Of a DNA stretch of 64,000 bases, positions 35,712 to 43,921 are shown one piece after another. This DNA is from Tengunoibacter tsumagoiensis (GTDB taxonomy: Bacteria > Chloroflexota > Ktedonobacteria > Ktedonobacterales > Ktedonobacteraceae). Every line of letters begins with the position of its first letter. The first letter of the stretch is position 1. The position numbers and the translations under genes were made by a program. The stretch is taken from assembly GCF_003967535.1 (NCBI RefSeq), contig NZ_BIFR01000002.1, positions 1,178,001 through 1,242,000 of the forward strand, in the 5' to 3' direction. The notes under the pieces are model-generated. The model saw nothing but the letters and a program-made list of their open reading frames with translations, was not told the DNA's origin and ran no database searches.

Positions 35712-37316
35712 ATGAGTTCTGTCTTTCAGACCGATGTGCTGGTCGTAGGATCTGGACCAGTTGGGCTGACCCTCGCCCTTGACCTGGCTCGGCGGAACGT
35801 TTCTTGCCGTCTGATTGAACAATCCTCTGTCTATCCAATTGGCACGCGTGGTAGGGGGATTAGCGTTCGTACACAGGAAGTGTTTGAGGACCTGGGCGTT
35901 CTCGCTCCACTCTCAGCCTATGTTGAACCGTTAGTGCCCTTGCGCACCTATGACCAGCAGAACAACCTGATCCAGGAAATCAATCTGACCCACATTCGCG
36001 CGTTGGTTTCACCCCCTTATCAAGCCATCTTTATGGTGAGCCAGCACCACACCGAAGCCGTGTTGCGTGAGCGGCTGGCATCGTATGGGGTCTCGGTCGA
36101 ACTCAACAGTACGCTGGTGGGGGTGACGCAGTATCCAGATTACGTGGTCGCTTCAGTCCAGGGCGCGAACGGTGTAACCGAGATCCAGGCCCGCTACCTG
36201 GTAGGATGTGATGGGGGACGCAGTACCGTGCGGAAACTCGCTGGTATCTCTTTTCTTGGCGAAACCTGGGACGAAGAACATCACATCCTGGCCAATGTCA
36301 GTGCCAGCGGATTAGATGCCACCGCCTGGTGTACCTGGGGTAATCCGGTACAAGGGGGATTGACCCTGAACTGGATGAGTCAGAGTAATACGTGGTTTTT
36401 CATAGCACAAGTTGTTCCCAGCGCGGACGGTTCCATGCCTCCTGCGACCCTGGAGACACTCCAACGCCTCTTTGACGAACGCGTCGGTCTGCCCGGGGTC
36501 CGTTTTTCTGATCCCACCTGGATCTCCGTCTGGAGGCCAAACATTCGCATGGTTGATCGGTATCGAAATGGTCGGGTGTTGCTTGCTGGAGATGCAGCTC
36601 ATGTGCATTCTGCGGCTGGTGGCCAGGGTCTGAATACTGGCGTTCAGGATGCCTACAACCTGGGTTGGAAACTGGACTATGTGCTCCAGGGCGCGTCAGA
36701 AACCCTCCTTGATACCTATCAGGTTGAACGCTTGCCCATCGCTCTTGGTGTCCTCGCGACAACCTCTACACGTCACCGCGCTTTTGCGCAAGATTTCGGT
36801 CAGGCCATAGTGAATCTGACCTCTGGTCAGGAGTCCTTTGCCGACCCAAGCCAACTCAGTCTCTCGTATCGTGGGAGTCCGCTGGCTCGTGACGATGGCG
36901 ACCCTTTAGGCATACGAGCTGGAGATCGTGCCCCTGATGCCTCGCTTATCCAGGCAGAAAACGGAGAACAGATTCGCCTCTTCGATCTTTTTCAAGGCAC
37001 CCATTTCACGCTGCTTCTCTTCTCAGGCCAACCTGTGCCGCAGGTAAGAGGAGTATCTCACAATGATTTGCGCATATATGTGATTGCACGCCCTGAAAAT
37101 TCCATGGATCGTTCTGCATCTGTTTTCATCGACAGTGCTGGTCAAGCCTATAGCGCGTACGGGATAAAAGGCGACGCGCAGATCCTGATTCGCCCTGACG
37201 GATATATTGGCTTCACAGCAGGCAACCTCAACCTGGAAGAAGTGAGTAGTTACTTCAAGGACATTGCTCTTTTGTCTTTACTGAACATTCCATTCTCGAA
37301 CGAGCAACGTGCTTGA
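35712..37316 (+). CDS. FAD-dependent aromatic monooxygenase (PheA/TfdB/rifampicin-hydroxylase-like)
   Basis: 534 aa from ATG at 35712 (AAAGGA upstream). N-terminal FAD Rossmann motif VLVVGSGPVGLTLALDLARR, middle DG motif LVGCDGGRSTVRKLAG, and GDAAHVHSAAGGQGLNTGVQDAYNLGWKL in the third FAD motif. The C-terminal about 130 residues are thioredoxin-like, as in phenol hydroxylases. It hydroxylates phenolic compounds or polyketide antibiotics using NAD(P)H and O2. It follows the TetR gene by 46 bases and is its likely target, so the pair looks like an inducible detoxification unit. Confidence 0.92.
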   Translation: MSSVFQTDVLVVGSGPVGLTLALDLARRNVSCRLIEQSSVYPIGTRGRGISVRTQEVFEDLGVLAPLSAYVEPLVPLRTYDQQNNLIQEINLTHIRALVSPPYQAIFMVSQHHTEAVLRERLASYGVSVELNSTLVGVTQYPDYVVASVQGANGVTEIQARYLVGCDGGRSTVRKLAGISFLGETWDEEHHILANVSASGLDATAWCTWGNPVQGGLTLNWMSQSNTWFFIAQVVPSADGSMPPATLETLQRLFDERVGLPGVRFSDPTWISVWRPNIRMVDRYRNGRVLLAGDAAHVHSAAGGQGLNTGVQDAYNLGWKLDYVLQGASETLLDTYQVERLPIALGVLATTSTRHRAFAQDFGQAIVNLTSGQESFADPSQLSLSYRGSPLARDDGDPLGIRAGDRAPDASLIQAENGEQIRLFDLFQGTHFTLLLFSGQPVPQVRGVSHNDLRIYVIARPENSMDRSASVFIDSAGQAYSAYGIKGDAQILIRPDGYIGFTAGNLNLEEVSSYFKDIALLSLLNIPFSNEQRA

Positions 37317-37323
37317 AACGTCC

Positions 37324-38112
37324 CTACGGTACTTGGGGGTATCCCCACACGAGCGTATTAAACGTGGACAATGCCAACCGCCCATCCTGTAGAAAAGGCG
37401 AAATGACCTTTCTGAATGCTTCATCGAAGGTGTTTGCCGCCTCCTCCCCCATGCGTTCTCGGGAGAAACCGTTCATCGAATGAAAGGATTGGATATACGC
37501 CTCTCCCGACTGCATAAAGAGGACAGGATGCGTACGAATGGCCCCGCGCTGTTGGAAGAGGTGACGCTGTTCCAATTCCTCAACAAGGTTGTATGGGCTA
37601 TATTCTCGATTCGTTGAAAACTGTTGGATCAGTTGTCCCAGTGTATCACTCCAAGGATGGGGATTGGTTCCTCGCTCAACAATGGCAAGGGAGCCATGTG
37701 GTGTCAACAAGCGCTGAAATAAAGGGAAAACGACATCCCATTCCATCCAGTGCAAACTCTCGCCTGCTGTGATAAGCGCATAGGGTGGTTGCAACTCGAC
37801 TTCCTCTACGCGCCCTGAGATCCAGCGCAGATGAGGATGATCGCCGCCAGGGAGTGCCCTCCCTTTGTTAAGCATGGCAGGAGAAAAATCAACCGCATCT
37901 ATGCGCTCCCCCCCGCTTACAAGCCGACGGGCAAGGTCTCCCGTTCCACACCCCACGTCGAGAATGGTTCGCGGTTCATCTGTCACCAGCTCAAGGAGCA
38001 TGCTGATTGCTTCATCTGAGTACGGAGGCCGATGATGATAGACCTCGGCAATTCCAGTGTCCTTGAATTGCTCTGCATATATGAGGCCAAGATGGCTGGG
38101 TTTGGGATTCAT
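37324..38112 (-). CDS. Class I SAM-dependent methyltransferase
   Basis: 262 aa. Motif I ILDVGCGTGDLARRL (about 51-65), motif II-like DAVDFSPAML, and PYALITAGESLHWMEWDVVFP for the post-II segment identify a Methyltransf_11/25 type. AAAAAGGAAA precedes ATG at 38112. The substrate cannot be told. It converges on the flavin monooxygenase with only 7 bases between stops, so there is no room for a separate terminator. Confidence 0.85.
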   Translation of the reverse strand: MNPKPSHLGLIYAEQFKDTGIAEVYHHRPPYSDEAISMLLELVTDEPRTILDVGCGTGDLARRLVSGGERIDAVDFSPAMLNKGRALPGGDHPHLRWISGRVEEVELQPPYALITAGESLHWMEWDVVFPLFQRLLTPHGSLAIVERGTNPHPWSDTLGQLIQQFSTNREYSPYNLVEELEQRHLFQQRGAIRTHPVLFMQSGEAYIQSFHSMNGFSRERMGEEAANTFDEAFRKVISPFLQDGRLALSTFNTLVWGYPQVP

Positions 38113-38183
38113 AGCAATGTTTCCTTTTTGCCTTCCAGAATAACAGCAGAAGTCATGTCTGGGACTGATTTCCTCTCGTCATA

Positions 38184-38705
38184 TCAGCCTTTCAGATGAA
38201 TATAGTCTAACGCTTTCTGCACATTTTCTTCGTGACCATTCGCGGTATCTAAGACCAACCGTTCTTCTGTCCAGGGGAGATAGTTTTTACGGCTATGCTC
38301 AACGTCCTGCCAGGTTAATTCCGGAATCCCATGCATATTTCTTACGCGGGATGCAATCCTTTCCTGATGAAGTTCTCTCTCTAAAACACACTCAATAATA
38401 ATCAGTGTTGCATGGTGTGTCCGTGCCAGATTGTGCCACATAGCTCGCGCTTCTTGCACTGGATTTACTGCATCAATAATCACTGACAGTCCATGTTTTA
38501 GTTGTTCGCCGGCGAGCGTTTCGGCTACTATATATGCGGCTAACCCGGTTTCAAACCTTCGTGTTATGCCACTTTTAATAATCGAAGATTCAATTGGATC
38601 GACTGAAAAGAGTGGCATTGATAGCTTTTCGACAAGACTTTCCGCGAGAGTACTTTTACCAGCACCTGGTAAGCCAGAAATGAGAATAAGTTGTACGTTC
38701 TTCAT
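38184..38705 (-). CDS. P-loop kinase-like protein (AAA_33 / zeta-toxin-like fold)
   Basis: 173 aa from the ATG at 38705 (MKNVQLILISGLPGAGKSTL); a longer frame to 38849 would run through the terminator hairpin and is rejected. Walker A is GLPGAGKS, and SVDPIESSIIKSGI follows in the nucleoside-kinase position. DAVNPVQEARAMW and RELHQERIASR supply the lid-region Arg residues. Such proteins phosphorylate small molecules, nucleic acid ends or UDP-sugars. No antitoxin partner is visible, so a toxin role is not supported. Confidence 0.75.
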   Translation of the reverse strand: MKNVQLILISGLPGAGKSTLAESLVEKLSMPLFSVDPIESSIIKSGITRRFETGLAAYIVAETLAGEQLKHGLSVIIDAVNPVQEARAMWHNLARTHHATLIIIECVLERELHQERIASRVRNMHGIPELTWQDVEHSRKNYLPWTEERLVLDTANGHEENVQKALDYIHLKG

Positions 38706-38811
38706 GTCTATACTATAGCTGAAGAAGATACAGAATGGAAAGGCCTCTTCCCTTTTGCAGGTATCATAACGTAAAAATGTTCTGCTAAAGCCAGGAATTT
38801 CCCTGGTAGAA

Positions 38812-38852
38812 GCAATGACCAGACTCAGGCGGAGTGTGAGTCTGGTCATTGC
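38812..38852 (-). terminator. Hairpin terminator after the hydrolase gene
   Basis: Perfect 16-bp arms 38812-38827 and 38837-38852 around a 9-base loop, just downstream of the minus-strand hydrolase gene that ends at 38864. Confidence 0.7.
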
Positions 38853-38863
38853 CAGAACGGAAA

Positions 38864-39841
38864 CTATGGCAGTTTTAGTTCTGTTTCTAGCCAGTTCAGG
38901 CGATCTTGATGGCTGAGATCATCAGCAAGAGCATGATCGGTCGCATAGAGTTTGATTGTTGTGGGGTCTTTTGCGACCTCAACGAGATTGTTCAAGTCTG
39001 CCAGAGAGACATATTTATCGAGCCGACCATATTGGAAGAGGACAGGTGTGGGTGAGACATACTCCATGAGTGTGATGGGATCAATAGATGCGGTATCCAC
39101 CGTATAGTCTAAACGCTGCCTGGCTGTTAACGTATCCAGGAAGAATGGGACATTCCAGTTGCTGAAGCGAGCAGTCGGTGCCATGAGTACGGCTGCTTTA
39201 ATTCGTTTATCGATGCCAGCCAGAATCGAACCATACATTGCCCCGTAATCATGCCCAACAAAGGCGATGCGCTGCGGGTCGATCGTCGTCGTTGATACCA
39301 GAAGATCCAGGCCACGTCGAAGAGCAATCGTCTGTTGAATGGTGGCTTCGCAATCTTTTGCACTATTTGTTGGTGGGGTTATCCAGGGGTAGAAGCCCTG
39401 TGGTAAGAGTGAGATAGTGCCTTTGTGTGCTAATGTAATGGCATCTTGCAAAAATTCATCGCGATTCCCGGTGGGTGAATCGTCTAACCAGTGCATAAAC
39501 AGTGCTCCTGCAAAGGGTCCCTGTCCTGTCGGAACCACCAGATAAGCCGAAACAATATGATCTTCCGAAACATAGGTGATATCGTGGATACTGACCTCAT
39601 CCTGTTGCGTTACACTGATCTCTTTTACCTGTAACGATGCTTTGGCATTATAGTCAAATTGGTGAACGAGGGAAGAATAACTGGCATTCGCAGAGGCGCA
39701 CCGTTGCTTTTTTTCGGCATGTGTTGAAGCAGATGCATACGTGTGGGGGATACAATACCAGGCGGTTAAACTGGCTGCTCCAAGCGTCAAGATCAGTCCA
39801 CAGAGACGAATAAATAAACGCAATTGTGTTGTTCTTTCCAT
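38864..39841 (-). CDS. Secreted or membrane-anchored alpha/beta hydrolase with Asp at the nucleophile elbow
   Basis: 325 aa from ATG at 39841, chosen because the protein then starts with a signal/anchor segment (MERTTQLRLFIRLCGLILTL, then GAASLTAWYC). The alpha/beta-hydrolase core has VVPTGQGPFAGALFMHW and the nucleophile elbow FVGHDYGAMYGSILAG, where the usual Ser is Asp, as in haloalkane dehalogenases and epoxide hydrolases. A late Asp (YGRLDKYVS) and His (YATDHALAD) can complete the triad. Dienelactone-hydrolase-like by overall shape. Substrate unknown. Divergent from the XRE/NB-ARC regulator. Confidence 0.75.
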   Translation of the reverse strand: MERTTQLRLFIRLCGLILTLGAASLTAWYCIPHTYASASTHAEKKQRCASANASYSSLVHQFDYNAKASLQVKEISVTQQDEVSIHDITYVSEDHIVSAYLVVPTGQGPFAGALFMHWLDDSPTGNRDEFLQDAITLAHKGTISLLPQGFYPWITPPTNSAKDCEATIQQTIALRRGLDLLVSTTTIDPQRIAFVGHDYGAMYGSILAGIDKRIKAAVLMAPTARFSNWNVPFFLDTLTARQRLDYTVDTASIDPITLMEYVSPTPVLFQYGRLDKYVSLADLNNLVEVAKDPTTIKLYATDHALADDLSHQDRLNWLETELKLP

Positions 39842-40106
39842 TATCTGTTCGCTTTCATGTGTGTGAGAAATGATCATAAGTTGTAAGGAAGCTTTCTGGC
39901 TATACAATATGTCAACAGATGATCCTCTGCCGTCGAATGTGCTGTTGGGAGCGACGAAGATACGCAGAGTATGCGCAGAATTTATGCGTAGACGCTGTGA
40001 AGTATCTATGATCATGGTGACTGGTCTACAGAAGATGACGTAGTATAACAAGAGGTGAAGCGGAAAAGAGCGAAGCAATCAACGACTGCAAGAGGAGCAT
40101 TTCTTT

Positions 40107-42638
40107 ATGGATGGCATGCAATTTGGACAGTGGTTTCATTCTCGGCGGCGCAGCTGTGGATTTTCCAGTCAACGTGCCCTTGCGCAAAAGGCTCGCGAGG
40201 ATGCGCATCTGGCCCAGGTAGGTATTTCTGAAGCCTTTCTGGCTCGTCTAGAAACAGGACAACTGGTTCATCCATTTCGAGGACCTGTGCGGCAACGGGT
40301 ACTGGCTCTCGCTCAACTGCTTTGCCATACCTCACGTGAATTGCAGACCTATCTACGCATGGCCGAACTTATGGAGCTAACATCATCTGAGGAGGCTCTG
40401 CTCGCACGCATTCGTAGCCAGATCTCCACAGTAAAGTCAGGAGCCCGGCTCCTCTTTCTTCCTCCCTCTCGCATGCTATCGCCTGGCAGACAGAAACTTG
40501 TGGCGCAATTTCTGGAGATCTTTCAGCATGATCGGCCTCAGGTCTCCTTGATTACAGGGCTGGTTGGGACTGGTAAAAGTACTCTCGCAAGCGCCATTGT
40601 TCAGCAACTTGCCAGACAAGATTCTGTATTCCCAGGTGGTATCATCTCTTTTCCTTGTCGTGGGTATCGAGGTGCAGCCGGTCTTGCAACATTGCTGGCC
40701 CAGGTTTTTCAGCTAGTTTCTTCCCATTTCCAGATCAACCCGGGGACTTCAGCAGAGATGAGGACCAGCCCCTTCTTTGTATGCAGGCAGGAATGCCTAT
40801 TAGCTTCCCCAACTATTGAGGCCTCAATCAGTTCACTGATCAGCCAGCTTCGTCCGTATCTCATCAATCGATCATTTCTGTTTTTGCTTGACGATGTTGA
40901 TCCCTTATTTCCTCTCGCCCGAGCCATCGATGCTCTTTCAGGAGCGGATCGTGGCCCTGATATGCTTCAACAGCAGTCGAGTGCTTTTCTCGTGACCAGT
41001 TGCTATAACTTTGCTTCAGCCTCTATCGCTTATACCTTCTCTCTTGCCCCGCTCGAACTTGAGGATGCTCATGCGTATCTCTCTGAACTGCTTCCGGAGC
41101 CCTTAGACGAGAGTGAGATGCTTCTCGTAGAAAAGGCATGCGCAATGGTTGGGTATCTCCCCCAGGCGATAGAGGGCCTTGCTGCATCTATTCGTATGGG
41201 GGTCCCAATTTCATTGCTGCTCTCTGACATCGCTGAACAGATTCTCTCGAGCGAACACCATCTGAGCGATAGGATAGATTATGCGTTTCGGATGCTCAAT
41301 CCAGACACACAAAAGAGTTTTGCCCTGCTCGCACAGTCTGGAGTTTCAAGTTTTAGCCTGGATACCGCTGTTGCCTTACAGATTGTTCCATCTGGCAAAT
41401 CGCAACCGGGCCAGTTGCTGCAACCATTTTTAGCTGACGCATCATCAGAGCATCCATTACAAAGAGCAACGCAGAGAACAGTCAGCCAGTTGAGTCAGCT
41501 TGTACGCCACTCATTTCTGGAAGTTTTGCCAGCAGAGAGCCTCCCATCTCTTGTTGATCTGCCAGTAGAAAAGCAGGCTGATAGGAAGATACATCTGATC
41601 TCTGTACCTGGAAAAGAGCGACAGGTTCGCTATCGCCTCCATCCAATGCTTCAGGCCTACGGATCTCATAGCATACAGGCAGTTGATCAGGAAGAGATAC
41701 ATGCGTTGCGGCGCAACATACGAGCATATGCCCTGACCTATATTGAACAACACACTGAGAAGATTGCATCTCTTTTGCAGGAACGGGAGATATTATTTAC
41801 GGCGTGTATGCAAGCTCTTGCTCAAGATCAACACGATGATGTTGTGCGTCTTGTTGCTGGTCTGGCTCCGATCTCCTGTCGCCTTCAGCAGAAGGAAGAT
41901 GGAGATCGACTATTTTATGCAGGGATCTCCGCCAGCCAGCAACGCCATGATCGTCGACAACAAGCAGCGTTTATCTCGAGCTTAGGCTGGCTCCTCTGTC
42001 AGCGTGGAGCTTTCCAGCAGGCTCGGCAGACCTGGGAAGAAGGGCTTGCGATGACCAGAGCCTCCCATTTGCACCAGTGGCAACCGCTGCTGGGACTGGC
42101 TCACCTGGCCCACCTCCAGAATCAGGTTGATGTTGCAAGCACCTATGTTGAGCAATATCTGAACTATAGCTGTACAGATGCGAATAGTCTTTCTACTCTG
42201 GCGGCTCAGATGCGACTTGCCTCCTACCGACGTCTCCAGGGGCATCGAGAAGAGTCCGGGCACCTTCTCACAACCATCTTGCAATCTCCAGCTCTTGTGA
42301 AGACAGACGCCCACAATGACGATGCCTATGTGATTGACCTCATGACCAGGATAGAGCATGATCGACTTTCAGCTCAATATGATGCATCGTTTCAGCGAAC
42401 GCGGCAGCTCACAAGCTTCTTTCAACAGCAGGAAGAGCCCTATGGACTGGCATATCTCTTATTTAATCAGATGCAATTTGCGCAACAACAATCGATTGAG
42501 GACGATCTAGCGGTGATGGCTCACTGGATGCTCGTAGCATCAGAGCAGATTCAGGCGACCTATTTTAGTCGCTACGCAACCCAGTTCTTGCAGCAGATTC
42601 CCCAGTTGAACCGAAAGAGGCAATCCGTCCTGGTTTAG
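40107..42638 (+). CDS. XRE-HTH / NB-ARC-type ATPase / TPR regulator
   Basis: 843 aa. The N-terminal helix-turn-helix region (MQFGQWFHSRRRSCGFSSQR, VGISEAFLARLETGQLVHPF) is of the XRE class but longer in the loop than usual. A STAND-type ATPase follows: Walker A TGLVGTGKSTLASAIV at about 150, Walker B-like FLFLLDDVDPL, and YLPQAIEGLAASI as the GxP-type motif. The C-terminal about 300 residues are TPR-like helices. AGAGGAG precedes ATG at 40107. STAND proteins switch by ATP-driven oligomerisation and act as regulators or immune sensors; this type is common in Ktedonobacteria and actinomycetes. No clear target nearby. Confidence 0.82.
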   Translation: MDGMQFGQWFHSRRRSCGFSSQRALAQKAREDAHLAQVGISEAFLARLETGQLVHPFRGPVRQRVLALAQLLCHTSRELQTYLRMAELMELTSSEEALLARIRSQISTVKSGARLLFLPPSRMLSPGRQKLVAQFLEIFQHDRPQVSLITGLVGTGKSTLASAIVQQLARQDSVFPGGIISFPCRGYRGAAGLATLLAQVFQLVSSHFQINPGTSAEMRTSPFFVCRQECLLASPTIEASISSLISQLRPYLINRSFLFLLDDVDPLFPLARAIDALSGADRGPDMLQQQSSAFLVTSCYNFASASIAYTFSLAPLELEDAHAYLSELLPEPLDESEMLLVEKACAMVGYLPQAIEGLAASIRMGVPISLLLSDIAEQILSSEHHLSDRIDYAFRMLNPDTQKSFALLAQSGVSSFSLDTAVALQIVPSGKSQPGQLLQPFLADASSEHPLQRATQRTVSQLSQLVRHSFLEVLPAESLPSLVDLPVEKQADRKIHLISVPGKERQVRYRLHPMLQAYGSHSIQAVDQEEIHALRRNIRAYALTYIEQHTEKIASLLQEREILFTACMQALAQDQHDDVVRLVAGLAPISCRLQQKEDGDRLFYAGISASQQRHDRRQQAAFISSLGWLLCQRGAFQQARQTWEEGLAMTRASHLHQWQPLLGLAHLAHLQNQVDVASTYVEQYLNYSCTDANSLSTLAAQMRLASYRRLQGHREESGHLLTTILQSPALVKTDAHNDDAYVIDLMTRIEHDRLSAQYDASFQRTRQLTSFFQQQEEPYGLAYLLFNQMQFAQQQSIEDDLAVMAHWMLVASEQIQATYFSRYATQFLQQIPQLNRKRQSVLV

Positions 42639-42763
42639 CGGCACATCGTTGGTCTGTGAACTGCCAAAAGACCGGCCAGTTGAGCTACGTTTCGTTGGCA
42701 GAGAACGTTCTTTAGGGAGGGGGGAACGAATGGTAGGAAGTTGGATGTTCCAAGGAGAACAAT

Positions 42764-43834
42764 ATGCAGACTGCACGCGAACTTTTTCACAAACTGGCAG
42801 CATTCGAGCCTGACGGCTCATATGTCTTTAGCATCTATCTGGATATGAGTCCACATATGTCTGGAAAACAACCATGGAGGCGTACCTCTACTCCCGTTCT
42901 GAGAGATCGTTTACGCGAGATAGAAAAGACATTATTACCTCGCCATCCTGCACTGAACGGATTTCGAAAGGACGAAGAGCGAATCCAATCATACCTTGAA
43001 AACCATGTTGAGCCCTGGCTCCAGGGAGTGGCTATCTTTGCATGTGACCAGCAGAACCTCTTTGAAACATTGGAACTCGGGGCCACATTCCAGAATCAGA
43101 TTGCGTTTGAACCCTATCCGGATCTATTTCAACTGGCCCATCTCCTCGATGAAGAAGAAACCGTCGTGACCGCCGTTGTTGATACCAATACGACGCGCCT
43201 CTTTGTCACACGTATGGGTTTTCTTGAGGAGGTTGCCGGACCAAATGATTCGCCAGATGGCTACAGTAAACGGAATACCACCTGCTTAAATCAGGCGCGC
43301 TACCATCGAAGAGTAGAGAATAAGCGCAAAGAATTCTTGCGTGAGGCGGCGTCGGCTATCGAAGAGTTGGTCGATCAGGAAGGAGCCAAACGTGTGATTC
43401 TGGCTGGCGATGCCGTAGCAATCCCTCAGTTGCATCAAGAGATCTCAAAAAGAATTGAGCCTATGGTGCATGAAGAGATTCTGAATCTCGATATTCGTAC
43501 TCCGCTCCGTGACGTACAGGCAGAGATTCAACCAGTGATTACCTTTATGAATCGGGAAGCATCCCACACGCAGGCAGATAATCTGGTGGAGGGAATACGT
43601 GCCAATGGGCTGGCCGTAAGCGGAATACAAGAGACGCTCCATGCGCTCGAACTTGGACAGGCTGATGTACTTATCCTGGCCAATGATGTTCCACTTGATG
43701 AGCAGGAACGCAGTAAACTTGTGCGAAAGGCAGCGAATACAGGCGCAAAAGTCGAGTCCGTTCAGGGACACGCAGTCCTTCAAGCCATGGGGGGAGTGGG
43801 CGCATTACTGCGTTATCGTGCAAATTGGGTCTAG
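42764..43834 (+). CDS. baeRF / Vms1-like release-factor-fold protein
   Basis: 356 aa with AAGGAGA before the ATG. The middle part (VVTAVVDTNTTRLFVTRMGF, then NQARYHRRVENKRKEFL, EGAKRVILAGDAVAIPQLHQ) and the C-terminal ALELGQADVLILANDVPLDE with late VESVQG and GGVGALLRY match bacterial archaeo-eukaryotic release factor homologues (baeRF/Vms1 group). The segment where eRF1/Vms1 carry GGQ reads CLNQARYHRR, keeping Gln but not the Gly pair, so peptidyl-tRNA cleavage is uncertain. Proposed roles in the family are ribosome rescue or hibernation. Confidence 0.75.
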   Translation: MQTARELFHKLAAFEPDGSYVFSIYLDMSPHMSGKQPWRRTSTPVLRDRLREIEKTLLPRHPALNGFRKDEERIQSYLENHVEPWLQGVAIFACDQQNLFETLELGATFQNQIAFEPYPDLFQLAHLLDEEETVVTAVVDTNTTRLFVTRMGFLEEVAGPNDSPDGYSKRNTTCLNQARYHRRVENKRKEFLREAASAIEELVDQEGAKRVILAGDAVAIPQLHQEISKRIEPMVHEEILNLDIRTPLRDVQAEIQPVITFMNREASHTQADNLVEGIRANGLAVSGIQETLHALELGQADVLILANDVPLDEQERSKLVRKAANTGAKVESVQGHAVLQAMGGVGALLRYRANWV

Positions 43835-43869
43835 TCTCTCCCGCATTGAGGAGACTGATTGTTTCATCG

Positions 43870-43908
43870 AAAAAAGAAGAAGAGGAGCACGTCCTCTCCT
43901 TCTTTTTT
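43870..43908. terminator. Bidirectional Rho-independent terminator
   Basis: 16-bp arms 43870-43885 and 43893-43908 (one mismatch, 7-base loop) begin with six A and end with six T, so both directions have a U-tract. Shared by the convergent baeRF and ABC genes. Confidence 0.88.
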
Positions 43909-43921
43909 GTAATCTTCCCAA

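Noticed and set aside
38706..38849. N-terminal extension of the P-loop kinase frame
   Set aside because: It passes through the hydrolase terminator hairpin, and the P-loop begins normally from the ATG at 38705.
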